Source: CAIYRG01 sp965247505
GTDB taxonomy: Bacteria; Pseudomonadota; Alphaproteobacteria; Micropepsales; Micropepsaceae
Direction: 5' to 3'
DNA: 64,000 bases
Assembly: GCA_965247505.1 (NCBI GenBank)
Contig: OZ252020.1
Span: forward strand, 4,588,001-4,652,000
In this document: piece by piece, positions 8,073-17,345 of the stretch
How positions within the stretch are numbered: the first letter of the stretch is position 1
Layout: every line of letters starts with the position of its first letter
The notes under the pieces: generated by a model
Seen by the model: the letters and a program-made list of their open reading frames with translations, nothing else
The model's database searches: none
Told to the model about the DNA's origin: nothing
Translations under genes and position numbers: made by a program

Positions 8073-8888
8073 TTAGTTCATGGTCGGTCTTTCTGGCAAC
8101 GGGACGATGGTTTCTGGCGCCGGGGGCCGATAACCGAGGGCACTGTGCGGGCGCTTTGTGTTGTAGTGCCGCCGCCATTGCTTGATGACGATCTGTGCTT
8201 CTCTCAAAGAATAGAAGATTTCCCCGTTGAGAAGTTCGTCCCTGAAGCGTGCGTTGAAGCTCTCGATGTAGCCGTTCTCCCAGGGGCTTCCAGGCTCAAT
8301 GTAGGCGGTCTTTGCTCCAACCACGCTGATCCAGTTGCGTACGGCTTCAGCAACAAACTCCGGCCCATTATCGGAACGAATGTAGGCTGGTACGCCATGC
8401 AGAATGAAGAGATCGGTGAGGACATCGATCACATCGGTAGAATTGAGTTTCCGCTTCACCCGAATGGCCAGACATTCCCGACTAAACTCATCCAGGACGT
8501 TGAGGGTTCGGAACACGCGCCCATCGTCGGTTCGATGATGAACAAAATCATAGGACCAGACGTGGTTCACATAGCCTGCCCGTAAGCGGACACACGAGCC
8601 ATCATTGAGCCACAGGCGGCCTTTCTTCGGCTGTTTCTGTGGGACCTTAAGCCCCTCCCGTCGCCATAGGCGCTCCACACGCTTGTCATTGATATGCCAA
8701 CCGGCCTCTCGAAGGAGGGCGGCAATGCGACGATAGCCGTAGCGGCCATATTGCCGGGCCAGTTCGGTCATGTCGCCGACAAGGCGCTCTTCGTCTTCTT
8801 TGCCCCTTGGATCGTGGCGTTGTGTGGTGCGATGCTGACCAAGTACGCGACAGGCACGGCGTTCAGAAACACTCAGCTTGTCACGCAC
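8073..8888 (-). CDS. IS407-group transposase OrfB
   Basis: 271 residues from the first ATG. The DDE core is visible: VWSYDFVHHRTDDG with the first Asp, YIRSDNGPEF with the second, and WENGYIESFNARFRDEL with the Glu. The end is the group-typical KRPHSALGYRPP. The orfB frame is open further upstream into orfA, fitting production of an OrfAB fusion by -1 frameshifting around GGGGAAACTTC. It differs from copy B at only a few residues (for example Arg versus His in YIxSDNGPEF). Confidence 0.95.
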   Translation of the reverse strand: MRDKLSVSERRACRVLGQHRTTQRHDPRGKEDEERLVGDMTELARQYGRYGYRRIAALLREAGWHINDKRVERLWRREGLKVPQKQPKKGRLWLNDGSCVRLRAGYVNHVWSYDFVHHRTDDGRVFRTLNVLDEFSRECLAIRVKRKLNSTDVIDVLTDLFILHGVPAYIRSDNGPEFVAEAVRNWISVVGAKTAYIEPGSPWENGYIESFNARFRDELLNGEIFYSLREAQIVIKQWRRHYNTKRPHSALGYRPPAPETIVPLPERPTMN

Positions 8889-8920
8889 CTGATCAATGCA
8901 ACACCTACGACGCGAGGGGC

Positions 8921-9199
8921 TTAGAAGTTTCCCCGGGCGGCCTCCGCTAGGATCTGCTTATCAAGCGTGAGGTCCGCAACAGCCCTTCGAAGCCGTTGGT
9001 TCTCCACCTTAAGCCGCTTCAACTGTTTGAGCTGATCTGTACCCATGCCGCCATAGTTCTTGCGCCAGCGGTAGTAGGTGAACGCGGTTACGCCAATCTG
9101 GCGAATGGCATCGATCCGAGACTTCCCTTGCCCCAGTAAAACGTCAACCTGACGCAGCTTAGATACGATCTCTTCTGGTTTATGGCGCTTAGCAGCCAT
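8921..9199 (-). CDS. IS407-group transposase OrfA
   Basis: 92 residues from ATG 9199 (MAAKRHKPEEIV); a longer in-frame version begins at 9238. It contains a helix-turn-helix (DAIRQIGVTAFTYYRWRKNYG), followed by a coiled coil (LKQLKRLKVENQRLRRAVADL) and the LAEAARGNF end characteristic of this IS group. It binds the IS ends and is part of the OrfAB transposase. Confidence 0.93.
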   Translation of the reverse strand: MAAKRHKPEEIVSKLRQVDVLLGQGKSRIDAIRQIGVTAFTYYRWRKNYGGMGTDQLKQLKRLKVENQRLRRAVADLTLDKQILAEAARGNF

Positions 9200-9386
9200 C
9201 TTCGGTCCTCCTCTTTCCATCACAATAGGGTGGACCAATTCAAAGGGGGAGGATCAGTGGGGCAATCTTCTTACCGTCGCCGCGACGTGGACGATGATCA
9301 GCATCTCGGCACTTTTTGCAGTGTTGGTGCTAAGCGCGCTTTAGAACCCGCATGGTGCTGTTTTCCAGCGGTACCTGCGTTTATTC

Positions 9387-9656
9387 CTAAGCGAATAATA
9401 TCTGGACGATGTCAAGAGCTTCGGCAACGCGCGCTTGCGCCACGTCGTAGACTTGCCAATAGGTGTCGTCGAGTTTCTCCCGATCAACGAAGTGAACAAG
9501 CCAATAGAGCGGCCAAAAATTGGCCACCACGAGATTGTAGACGGAAAATTGCGGCCAGCTCGCCGGATCAAGCTGAACCGTTTGGCTCATGCTCTGAAGC
9601 AGGTAAATGAAGGTCACGACCTGACCAAAAAAATAACCGCCGAAATGTACGCGCAT
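9387..9656 (-). CDS. Hypothetical small membrane protein
   Basis: 89 residues with GAGGG nine bases before the ATG. An N-terminal hydrophobic stretch (FGGYFFGQVVTFIYLLQSM) and a second aromatic one (YNLVVANFWPLYWLVHFV) suggest two membrane passes. The remainder (DREKLDDTYWQVYDVAQARV) is charged and would lie in solution. I do not recognise the family. It converges with the broken gene ending at 9344. The composition and clear ribosome binding site favour a real gene. Confidence 0.65.
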   Translation of the reverse strand: MRVHFGGYFFGQVVTFIYLLQSMSQTVQLDPASWPQFSVYNLVVANFWPLYWLVHFVDREKLDDTYWQVYDVAQARVAEALDIVQILFA

Positions 9657-9780
9657 CGCGCATATACCCTCTGAAGTTCAAGCGTGCTCGTACACGCGTT
9701 CTTTATGACGCAAGAACGCTTAATTTCCCCTTACCTTCTTGAGGCAAGGCATTTGCTCGCAAAGGTTTTGGTAATGTTTG

Positions 9781-11214
9781 CTAGCGATTGATCCAGCGCA
9801 CAACGCTGTAGGTCGCGCCGGCAAGCTCGCGTGGAAGTTCCACATGGCCGTAATGGGTCATGGGCAAATCCCAGTTGATCAGACGAAGCTCGCCGTCCGG
9901 ATTCTTTCTTCTGTACTCATTGGCGACGAAAATTTCCGGGGCATTGGATTGGTTCTCAGGATCCCAGTGATTGGTGTCCCAGCGTGCCGTCATCCAGACC
10001 ATCCGAGAAAATCCGTCCATACGGGTGAAATGGGTAGCGAAGAGATCTTTGCTCACGTCTTCCAACTCTATTCCCCACGGATTTCCCGTCGCATGCAAAT
10101 GCTCTTCCAGGAGCACCTCGGTGCGCGCCCGCAGAGAAAGGAGATCGCCATGCTCCCAATTCTGTAATTGCTGCTTGAAATTGGCGCGGCGTCGCGCTTC
10201 GGCACTTAACCAAACTTCAGCGACTTGGAGCATGGTCATGCCCTGTTCATAAAATGGATTGAGAACGCCGCTATAGCCGTTGCTGTAAACATCCGGTGTC
10301 CTGCGCTCCAGGACATCCAAGGGAAGACCTGCACGGCGGTTAAGGGTGGGTGCATTGGGCGTTACGCCTTTGCGAACTGATTCAACAGCCTCGACTCGAG
10401 CTGCGCCACCGCTTCCCCAACCGAGGTACCGTGCATTGAGCCTCTCTGAAAGGTCCGGATCCTCATAGGCCAGTTGCGACAGCTCACCCGAGGTTGAATG
10501 TCCGACAATTAAAATATCGCCCTGGGTATGGTTCATAATCAGGTCTTTCAGGCCCTGCATGATGAGCTTGTTGGTGAAGATCATGTGACGAAGCTTGTTT
10601 TCGTCCATTGAAAGCTCTTGATCGAGAAGATAGGCCGGCTGACGGGAGGTATCGACCACGGGCTGGTCCCAACCGCCATATTTGAAATTGCCCGGAATGG
10701 TGACGATGAGAATATTCAGCTTCTGCGCCAAATATTGCGCCCAGCCCGGCTGGTTTTTCAAATCGACGTAGAATTCATAAAAATTCGCGGCGCCCCCATT
10801 GATAATCACGATCCAGGGATAGTTCGCGGCATCCGGATCGCGGCTGGTAAGGCGCAAGCCGGTGATGTCCCAGTAAAGGTTGTAACGGCTAAATCGCTCG
10901 ACGAGCCAATCGGCTTGGTAGCCAAGTTCGGCCGCAGGAATATCTTGAAGCGCTCGCGGATCAAAGGCGCCGTCCGGCGCCGCATTCGCAAGCTCTGTGA
11001 CGTTCCGGCCTGCATCGGGAAGGTTGAGCCCCGCGCCGAGCGAACGAAACTCAGCCTCGGGCACCGACACATATACCGCTTGCGGATCGTCTAGAAGCGG
11101 CCAAATTATTGCGTCGTCAGTTTGGGCCAATGCCGAGCCCGCCGTTAAAATGCCTGTTGCAATAAAAATCGTAGAAAATGCACCAAGCCAAATTCGGCTG
11201 AGCCCTTTGATCAT
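9781..11214 (-). CDS. Exported alpha/beta-hydrolase-like protein
   Basis: 477 residues from ATG 11214. This start is preferred over two upstream ones because it directly precedes a signal peptide (residues 1-31, ending SALAQ) and clears the upstream gene's stop. The nucleophile-elbow motif GHSTSG with Ser near residue 240 follows a hydrophobic strand (DILIVGHS), as in alpha/beta hydrolases. An oxyanion-type region (IVIINGGAANFYEFY) lies near residue 140. Acid and His partners cannot be assigned by eye. The substrate is unknown. It is 40 bp behind the TonB-domain gene and probably co-transcribed with it. Confidence 0.75.
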   Translation of the reverse strand: MIKGLSRIWLGAFSTIFIATGILTAGSALAQTDDAIIWPLLDDPQAVYVSVPEAEFRSLGAGLNLPDAGRNVTELANAAPDGAFDPRALQDIPAAELGYQADWLVERFSRYNLYWDITGLRLTSRDPDAANYPWIVIINGGAANFYEFYVDLKNQPGWAQYLAQKLNILIVTIPGNFKYGGWDQPVVDTSRQPAYLLDQELSMDENKLRHMIFTNKLIMQGLKDLIMNHTQGDILIVGHSTSGELSQLAYEDPDLSERLNARYLGWGSGGAARVEAVESVRKGVTPNAPTLNRRAGLPLDVLERRTPDVYSNGYSGVLNPFYEQGMTMLQVAEVWLSAEARRRANFKQQLQNWEHGDLLSLRARTEVLLEEHLHATGNPWGIELEDVSKDLFATHFTRMDGFSRMVWMTARWDTNHWDPENQSNAPEIFVANEYRRKNPDGELRLINWDLPMTHYGHVELPRELAGATYSVVRWINR

Positions 11215-11254
11215 GATGAAGTTCGCCTGTTCAATGAAGAAAATGGGGTTGGTC

Positions 11255-12277
11255 CTAACCCAAAATTGAAACCGGATCATAATACCAGCACCCGTTTTGG
11301 CCGCTGGGATAGTCACGCATACCGGTCAGACGGCTGGCAATGAGTTCCGACGGGACCATCCAGCCACCCTCGGTGAAAAGAATAACTTCTGTCGGCTCGC
11401 CCGCATTTGAAACTCGCACCCAGGTTCCGATCCAATCGGTGACGGCACGCGTTTCCCAACGTGTCCGATATTTCGCGGTGTCATACCCAACTTCGACACG
11501 GTGGGGCGTTGCTCCAACGAGCACCGCATCGCGCGCAAGAATCGGCTGGCTGTAACATGGCGGCGCGACCCGCGTGGCATTTGCCGGTAGAATCGAAAAA
11601 GACACAGTGAGCCCTTGCCAAACCGAGGCGGGCGCCCCGTTACGGGTGGCCGGTGTAAAGCTGCGGTTCCAAGCAATACGAAGCGCCGCAGCATCAAATC
11701 TAGAATTACCGCTGGATTCTACAATAGCGGCGTCGCTCACGTTCCCATTCGTGTCTACTTGATAGCGCACGCCAACAACGCCTTGGGCACGCGACGCCGC
11801 TGCAGCCGGCGGATAATCAGAATATTGTGCTCCATAGGGTCCGCTCGGTAGAGCCATCGTCGCGCCCTGCGAGTCAGGAACATCGAAATAGTTTTGCGTG
11901 ACCGCAGTTAGTGGTAGCGACCAGTTTGCTTCTATTTGGGTGTTTGACGCAACCGGCCGACCGTTCTGCATTGCAGGCGCCAACCGCCACTTGCCTTTCG
12001 CGACGCGAATGGATGCACGATCAAGCTCTTCCGATCCCGTAGAAGTTACCACGCGCGCGTCCGATATAATCCCGTTCGGAGAAACGGATAGGTCCAGAAC
12101 AACGCGCCCTTCTTCGTGAGCGGCCAGCGCACCAATTGGATAGTCAATATCGTCGAAACTTGCTTGGGTAAGCATGCGCGGCGCTGAATTTTGCGCAAAA
12201 GCACCCGTGCCAAGCCCCATCGCCAAAAAAACAGCCGCTAGAAAAATTAGATTTCGGACGCCCATAGCAGACCCCAT
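11255..12277 (-). CDS. Periplasmic protein with two TonB C-terminal-like domains
   Basis: 340 residues. A signal peptide (about residues 5-28, ending GAFAQ) is followed by two TonB-C-like domains. The first spans roughly residues 40-120 (EGRVVLDLSVSPNGIISDARV...SIRVAKGKWRLAPA) and the second roughly 150-230 (QGVVGVRYQVDTNGNVSDAAI...ALRIAWNRSFTPA). Each shows the beta-alpha-beta pattern with SxGxxxLDxAA-like motifs. A C-terminal region of about 110 residues (VRVSNAGEPTEVILFTEG) is unassigned. Canonical TonB has an uncleaved N-terminal anchor and one C-terminal domain, so energy transduction here is doubtful; envelope binding is likelier. AGGAAA lies six bases before the ATG. Confidence 0.8.
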   Translation of the reverse strand: MGSAMGVRNLIFLAAVFLAMGLGTGAFAQNSAPRMLTQASFDDIDYPIGALAAHEEGRVVLDLSVSPNGIISDARVVTSTGSEELDRASIRVAKGKWRLAPAMQNGRPVASNTQIEANWSLPLTAVTQNYFDVPDSQGATMALPSGPYGAQYSDYPPAAAASRAQGVVGVRYQVDTNGNVSDAAIVESSGNSRFDAAALRIAWNRSFTPATRNGAPASVWQGLTVSFSILPANATRVAPPCYSQPILARDAVLVGATPHRVEVGYDTAKYRTRWETRAVTDWIGTWVRVSNAGEPTEVILFTEGGWMVPSELIASRLTGMRDYPSGQNGCWYYDPVSILG

Positions 12278-12570
12278 CTATTTCCTTGTTTCACCTAAGA
12301 GTAGCACAACCATGGCTGGACCGCTCGAAAAGAGCCAGCCCAAGTGAATATTGCCTCCATCTCGCGGCAGGAGCTGCGACGCCAATTGTAACCTCGCCGT
12401 GATCGCCTCAATTAGGTCTTTGCCTGCCCTTAGGCCGGCATGCGCCCATAGACATGGCTCAGTTCACTGGAAACGGCACTTGCCTTATGATCTTCCTCTT
12501 GATCCAGCACTTGATCTGGGAATTTATTTGGCGCTGGCAATTTCACACTAGTGAATGCGGGGATTGGAAG

Positions 12571-13410
12571 ATGAGGTGCAGTTTTGGGCTCTCCTGGTGC
12601 AGCATTCCGGGGATATCGCGTGCACCCGGCGTGGTTTGCCTCGGTTTGATGGTCTGCACCACCATTGCTCATGCGCAAACCGGACCCTTCGCCGGGTGGT
12701 ACGAAATGCGTGAAATTCCAAGCTTCGAAGGAATTTGGCAGCGCGACGGCATTGCCTTCGATCCGCCCGCTACGGGACCGGGCCCTGTACGGAACACGAT
12801 AGTTAGCCGCCAGATATGGGTCGGAGATCACACCAATCTGATTTTGCAACCGCACGCAGCGGAGATCGTCCGCGCCAACGGCGAGGCCGATTTTGCAGGA
12901 CACGGCCACTATACCCCCACTCAGCTGTGCCGCCCCTCAGGCGTTCCCAATGTCATGAATATTTTGGGCAAATTCCAGGTTTTGCAAACACCGGAAATGG
13001 TGACGCTCCTTTACGAGCGTGACCAAACACCGCGCTACATTTATTTAGACGAACAACATCCCGAGAATATTGAGCCGAGTTATTTCGGCCACTCGGTAGG
13101 TCATTATGAAGGTGATCAGCTGGTGGTCGAAACAATAGGGCTCAACGACAAGACGCCGACAGACCGTTTTGGAACGCCACATGGCGAATCTTTGCGCGTG
13201 GTGGAGCGGTATCGGATTGTCAAAGAGTGGAGAACGCTCGAAGTCCACATCACAGTGAGCGATCCGGACAATTTCACGACGCCTTGGACTGCGCGAGCGA
13301 GCTACAGTCGTACTAATGGCGAGTGGGCAAAGTTTATTTGCGCCGAGAATAATCGCACCACCGAGGGCGAGCTATACCCGATCCCCTTAGACGACACTCC
13401 CGATTTCTAA
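12571..13410 (+). CDS. Conserved secreted protein of unknown function
   Basis: 279 residues from ATG 12571, which follows GGGGA and begins a signal-peptide-like segment (ending TIAHAQT); a longer frame starts at 12454 but adds atypical sequence. Conserved-looking blocks include YTPTQLCRPSGVPNVMN, TLLYERDQTPRYIYLD, GHSVGHYEGDQLVVET and VERYRIV. I recall such blocks from exported proteins of proteobacteria and acidobacteria that often accompany DUF6152 proteins; one of those is at 30021 here. The function is unknown. It is convergent with mfd. Confidence 0.8.
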   Translation: MRCSFGLSWCSIPGISRAPGVVCLGLMVCTTIAHAQTGPFAGWYEMREIPSFEGIWQRDGIAFDPPATGPGPVRNTIVSRQIWVGDHTNLILQPHAAEIVRANGEADFAGHGHYTPTQLCRPSGVPNVMNILGKFQVLQTPEMVTLLYERDQTPRYIYLDEQHPENIEPSYFGHSVGHYEGDQLVVETIGLNDKTPTDRFGTPHGESLRVVERYRIVKEWRTLEVHITVSDPDNFTTPWTARASYSRTNGEWAKFICAENNRTTEGELYPIPLDDTPDF

Positions 13411-13434
13411 TCCCGACTCTCTAGCCGAGAATCA

Positions 13435-16400
13435 TTATGCCGGCGCCTCTGCCGCGATCTCCGCTAGATGGGTGAGTAAGCGGTCAATCCCCTTCAGCCT
13501 TTGGTCGGAATCCGGCCAATTGCGGATGGCAACAAGCGTTTGATCGGGGCGCACGCGCATCGTTTTTTGATCAGCTGTGATGAACGCGATCAGACCCGCC
13601 GGATTGGCAAAGGAATTGTCACGAAATGATAGTGTTGCCCCCTTCGGACCCGCCTCGATCTTCTCCACCCCGGCTGCATGACAGAGTTGTTTGATTGCGA
13701 CTATCTTGAGGAGATTCTCCACTTCCTCCGGGATGGGCCCGAAACGATCAATCAGCTCGGCGGCAAAGCCATCCAGATCCGGCTTGTTCTCAATCTCGGA
13801 AAGCCGCCGGTAGAGCGACATGCGCACATTAAGATCTGGAACATATTGCTCCGGAATTAACACTGGCGCACCGAGACTAATCTGCGGCGACCACGCCTCC
13901 TGTCCTTCATCCGTTCCGCCGGTCCGGAGCGACGAGACCGCCTCTTCCAACATTGCCTGATATAGTTCGATGCCCACTTCGCGAATATGACCCGATTGCT
14001 CGTCTCCAACGAGATTGCCGGCGCCGCGAAGGTCGAGGTCGTGGCTTGCGATAGAAAACCCCGCACCGAGGGTGTCCAATGATTGGAGAACATGCAGCCG
14101 CCGCTCCGCACTGTCGGTAATCCTAACGTCCGATGGTGTCGTCAAATAGGCATAAGCGCGCTGCTTAGAGCGTCCAATGCGGCCACGCAACTGATAGAGC
14201 TGCGCAAGTCCAAACCGATCGGCGCGATGAACGATCAAGGTATTCGCCGTTGGAATATCCAGCCCACTTTCAACAATGTTCGTAGAAATGAGTACGTCCA
14301 CCTTGCCGTCATAGAACGCCGTCATCGCGTCTTCGAGCTGCACTGCTGCCAATTTCCCGTGCGCGACCGTATATTTCAGCTCCGGCACGGTCTCTTCTAT
14401 AAATTCCGCAGCCGCGCGGAGATCGGAGATCCGTGGAACAACGTAAAAACTTTGACCGCCACGATAATGTTCGCGCAGTAAGGCCTCCCGCAGGATGAGC
14501 GGATCGAAGGGCGTTACATATGTCCGCACAGCCAAGCGATCGATGGGTGCCGTAGTAATCAGTGAAAGATCACGCACGCCCGAAAGCGCAAGCTGCAGGG
14601 TGCGCGGAATGGGCGTAGCGGTGAGCGTCAATACGTGAACATCGGATTTTATGCTTTTCAATTGTTCTTTATGCGTAACGCCAAAGTGCTGCTCTTCGTC
14701 GATAACAAGAAGGCCAAGATTTTTGAACGAAACTGTCTTCGCAAGAAGGGCGTGTGTGCCAATGACAATGTCGAGATTTCCGGACGCGAGGTTTTCTTTC
14801 ACCATTGCCGCATCTTTCGCAGTGGTAAATCGCGAAAGCTGTGCAACCTTGATCGGTAACCCCGCAAAGCGTTCGGTGAAGTTCTTATAGTGCTGACGCG
14901 CTAAAAGGGTTGTCGGCACGACCACCGCAACCTGCTGACCTGACATCGCCATAACAAAAGCCGCACGCAACGCAACTTCCGTCTTTCCGAAGCCCACATC
15001 GCCACAGATAAGCCGGTCCATCGGATGGCCTTTGGAGAAATCTTCGACGACATCGGTGATTGCGCGTTCCTGGTCTTCGGTCTCCTGATAGGGAAATCTC
15101 GCACTAAACTCGTCATAGGCGCCGGTGGGCGTTTCTACCGGTGACACTTTCTTGAGAGCACGCGACGCGGCGATGCCAATAAGCTGCGCTGCGATCTCTC
15201 TAATACGCTCTTTCATGCGCGATTTGCGCGACTGCCAACCTAAGCCGCCGAGCTTGTCCAGCTGGATAGCGGATTCTTCCGATCCGTAGCGGGTGAGCAG
15301 CTCAATGTTCTCAACAGGGAGAAAAAGTTTTCCGCCGTCATAGTGAAGTTCGAGGCAATCATGAGGTGCACCCGCGACTTCAATGGTCTTAAGGCCCACA
15401 TAACGACCAACGCCGTGCTCTATATGGGTGACCAGATCTCCCGCCGAGAGCGATGACGCCTCCGCGAGGAAATTCTTCGAGCGGCGCTGACGAGCGCGGC
15501 TGCGTGCCATGCGCTCGCCAAGGACATCTTGTTCGGTAACAATTGCAAAATCGGGCCCCTCGAACCCGTGCTCAAGCCCGAGAACAACAAGCCCAACCGC
15601 GCTTTCATGAAGCGACAAGCACTCGTCCCATTCGGAAATGCGCTTAATGGCGGGCAGGCCGTAATCGGCAAGGACGCCGCCCATGCGTTCGGCAGATCCG
15701 CCGCTCCTGCACGCAACAATGACTCGCTTGCCCTTTTGTTGCAGCGCCCCGAGATGCTCGGCGGCTGCCTCAAAGACATTTACCCGCGCGCCGCTTTTTC
15801 CTTCCTGCGCACGTTCAGGCGCGAAATCACGCCCGGAATGTCCACCGGCATCTAATGCGCTCAAAGAGTCCGGCGCGGTGAACGGAGAGAAGATGCGAGC
15901 AATGCGGGACGAATACACATTCCCCCACTCGGCTTCGGTGAGATAAAGCGCATCAGGGCTCAATGGTTTATAGGGCGCTGCAAAAGAGACTCCCTTGCGT
16001 GGGCCCTTTTCGCTTTCCATATAGCGCAAAGATTTGCGGGTCGCGTAGTAGTCTGCGACCAAGTCCAGTCGGGCTTTCAAGGCCTCCTCGGCCTGCGCGG
16101 TGAAAAACGTCGGAACGCGCCCCGTATAATCGAAAAGTGTCTCCATATTTTCGTGGAAAAGGGGAAGCCAATGCTCCATCCCCGCATGCTTGCGCCCGGC
16201 GCTGACAGCCGCATAAAGCGGATCCTCATCCGTCACCGCTCCGAAAGCTGCGACATAGCCCGAGCGAAATTGGCTTATGGTGTCGGGATCAAGCTGTGCT
16301 TCGCTGGCGGGCAACAACTCGGCGGAAGGAATGGTGTCGCGCGAGCGCTGCGTTTCGGCATCGAATTGTTTTATTGTTTCAAGTTGCGATCCGAAAAAAT

Positions 16401-16953
16401 CAAACCGCAACGGATCATCGCTTCCCGGCGGCCAGAGATCGACAATCCCACCGCGCAGCGCGAATTCGCCCGGCTCACGAACTGTACCGGTGCGGACGTA
16501 GGAGTTACGGGCTAAGAACCGCTTCAGCGCTTCGAGATCGACGATTGCCCCGGCCTTCACGAGAAAGCTTGCTTCCGCAATTGTTGCGCGCGGCGGCACC
16601 CTTTGAACCACCGCATTGACGGTCGTTATGACAAGCGCCGGGCTCCCTTGCGGATTGCGCGCGGCAAGCGCGGCCAATGTGGCCAAACGCTTGCTCTCAA
16701 TATCCGAACGCGGCGAAACGCGATCATAGGGAAGGCAGTCCCAAGCGGGAAAATGGAGTACCGATAAATCAGGAGCGAAAAAGCGCGCCGTCTCCAATGC
16801 CGTGCTCGCCCGCGCATCGTCTGCCGCAACGAATATGACCAGGCCGGAAGACCGCTTTGCCGCCTCAACCGCAATATAGCTGTCGAACCCCTCCGGCGCC
16901 CCACTGACGGACAGGCGTGCACCCTCGCGGGCTATGGCGGTCAGACGTTCCAC
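13435..16953 (-). CDS. mfd: Transcription-repair coupling factor
   Basis: 1172 residues from GTG 16953, chosen because AAGGA lies six bases upstream and it starts ten bases after the sdhE stop. Domain order: UvrB-homologous N-terminal module, RNA-polymerase-interacting domain (DLVTHIEHGVGRYVGLK), superfamily 2 translocase with Walker A (GDVGFGKTEVAL) and DEEQHFG box, helicase C-terminal domain (QLRGRIGRSKQRAYAY), and C-terminal TRCF domain. Mfd removes stalled RNA polymerase and recruits UvrA; uvrA is also in this window (42431). It forms a two-gene operon with sdhE. Confidence 0.97.
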   Translation of the reverse strand: MERLTAIAREGARLSVSGAPEGFDSYIAVEAAKRSSGLVIFVAADDARASTALETARFFAPDLSVLHFPAWDCLPYDRVSPRSDIESKRLATLAALAARNPQGSPALVITTVNAVVQRVPPRATIAEASFLVKAGAIVDLEALKRFLARNSYVRTGTVREPGEFALRGGIVDLWPPGSDDPLRFDFFGSQLETIKQFDAETQRSRDTIPSAELLPASEAQLDPDTISQFRSGYVAAFGAVTDEDPLYAAVSAGRKHAGMEHWLPLFHENMETLFDYTGRVPTFFTAQAEEALKARLDLVADYYATRKSLRYMESEKGPRKGVSFAAPYKPLSPDALYLTEAEWGNVYSSRIARIFSPFTAPDSLSALDAGGHSGRDFAPERAQEGKSGARVNVFEAAAEHLGALQQKGKRVIVACRSGGSAERMGGVLADYGLPAIKRISEWDECLSLHESAVGLVVLGLEHGFEGPDFAIVTEQDVLGERMARSRARQRRSKNFLAEASSLSAGDLVTHIEHGVGRYVGLKTIEVAGAPHDCLELHYDGGKLFLPVENIELLTRYGSEESAIQLDKLGGLGWQSRKSRMKERIREIAAQLIGIAASRALKKVSPVETPTGAYDEFSARFPYQETEDQERAITDVVEDFSKGHPMDRLICGDVGFGKTEVALRAAFVMAMSGQQVAVVVPTTLLARQHYKNFTERFAGLPIKVAQLSRFTTAKDAAMVKENLASGNLDIVIGTHALLAKTVSFKNLGLLVIDEEQHFGVTHKEQLKSIKSDVHVLTLTATPIPRTLQLALSGVRDLSLITTAPIDRLAVRTYVTPFDPLILREALLREHYRGGQSFYVVPRISDLRAAAEFIEETVPELKYTVAHGKLAAVQLEDAMTAFYDGKVDVLISTNIVESGLDIPTANTLIVHRADRFGLAQLYQLRGRIGRSKQRAYAYLTTPSDVRITDSAERRLHVLQSLDTLGAGFSIASHDLDLRGAGNLVGDEQSGHIREVGIELYQAMLEEAVSSLRTGGTDEGQEAWSPQISLGAPVLIPEQYVPDLNVRMSLYRRLSEIENKPDLDGFAAELIDRFGPIPEEVENLLKIVAIKQLCHAAGVEKIEAGPKGATLSFRDNSFANPAGLIAFITADQKTMRVRPDQTLVAIRNWPDSDQRLKGIDRLLTHLAEIAAEAPA

Positions 16954-16963
16954 AAATTTTCCT

Positions 16964-17245
16964 TCACGCCTTGGCGCGCAGATTTTCCCGGTACGCACAT
17001 AGACGCGCGAAAACCGCATGATCATATTCGGGCGGTACGGGCTTATGGCCCATAAACCAGGCAAAGACATCCCGGTCGGCCACCCGAAGCAGCGCTTCGA
17101 ACTGAGTAAGCTCTTCTGGGTCCAACGTCTCTAGATGCGCCTCCGCGAAGGCACTGAAAACCAGATCGACCTCACGAAATCCACGCCTTAAGGCCTGGAA
17201 TTTGGCTTTTCGCCGCCGGATTTCAATATCTGTAGTGTCACCCAT
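16964..17245 (-). CDS. sdhE: Succinate dehydrogenase FAD-assembly factor
   Basis: 93 residues from ATG 17245 (MGDTTDIEIRRR), with AGGACC just upstream; a longer frame from 17269 is less likely. The family signature RGxxExD is present as RRGFREVDLV, and DRDVFAWFMGH matches the conserved C-terminal region. SdhE promotes covalent flavinylation of SdhA. The stop is ten bases from the mfd start, a pairing often seen in alphaproteobacteria, with recG divergent. Confidence 0.93.
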   Translation of the reverse strand: MGDTTDIEIRRRKAKFQALRRGFREVDLVFSAFAEAHLETLDPEELTQFEALLRVADRDVFAWFMGHKPVPPEYDHAVFARLCAYRENLRAKA

Positions 17246-17345
17246 GCAAGGTCCTATAGCGTGGCGCACGGCCAGCGGCTACTGCTAGTTGGCGCTAAAT
17301 TTTTGTCTTTGTTCAGTACTTTTCGGGGGGGGGCTGAAACGACCC

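Larger units (their letters stand above)
8039..9256 (-). mobile_element. IS407-group (IS3 family) element, copy A
   Basis: 1218 bp, bounded by TGATCAGCCCCC on the left and GGGGGAGGATCA on the right, with imperfect terminal repeats ending in TGGTCC. A 4-bp duplication GTGG is at 8035-8038 and 9257-9260, matching the 4-bp duplications typical of the IS407 group. A near-identical copy of the same length is at 53709-54926. Confidence 0.95.
6902..9344 (+). pseudogene. Small membrane-protein gene broken by two insertion sequences
   Basis: Three exons of one reading frame remain: 6902-6947, 7896-8038 and 9261-9344. Removing IS1595 copy 2 with one GAATGAAG duplication and the IS407-group element with one GTGG duplication gives an uninterrupted frame of 90 codons ending in TAG 9342-9344. 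The reconstructed product starts MVIAETNTALI. It has a central charged block (VGREKRSRDRLRDERNRHP) and a C-terminal hydrophobic segment (SISALFAVLVLSAL) predicted to span the membrane. AGGGGA lies eight bases before the ATG. I do not recognise the family; short proteins with a GREKR-like block and one TM helix occur near rpmG in related bacteria as far as I recall. The gene is inactive here unless the elements excise precisely. Confidence 0.9.
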
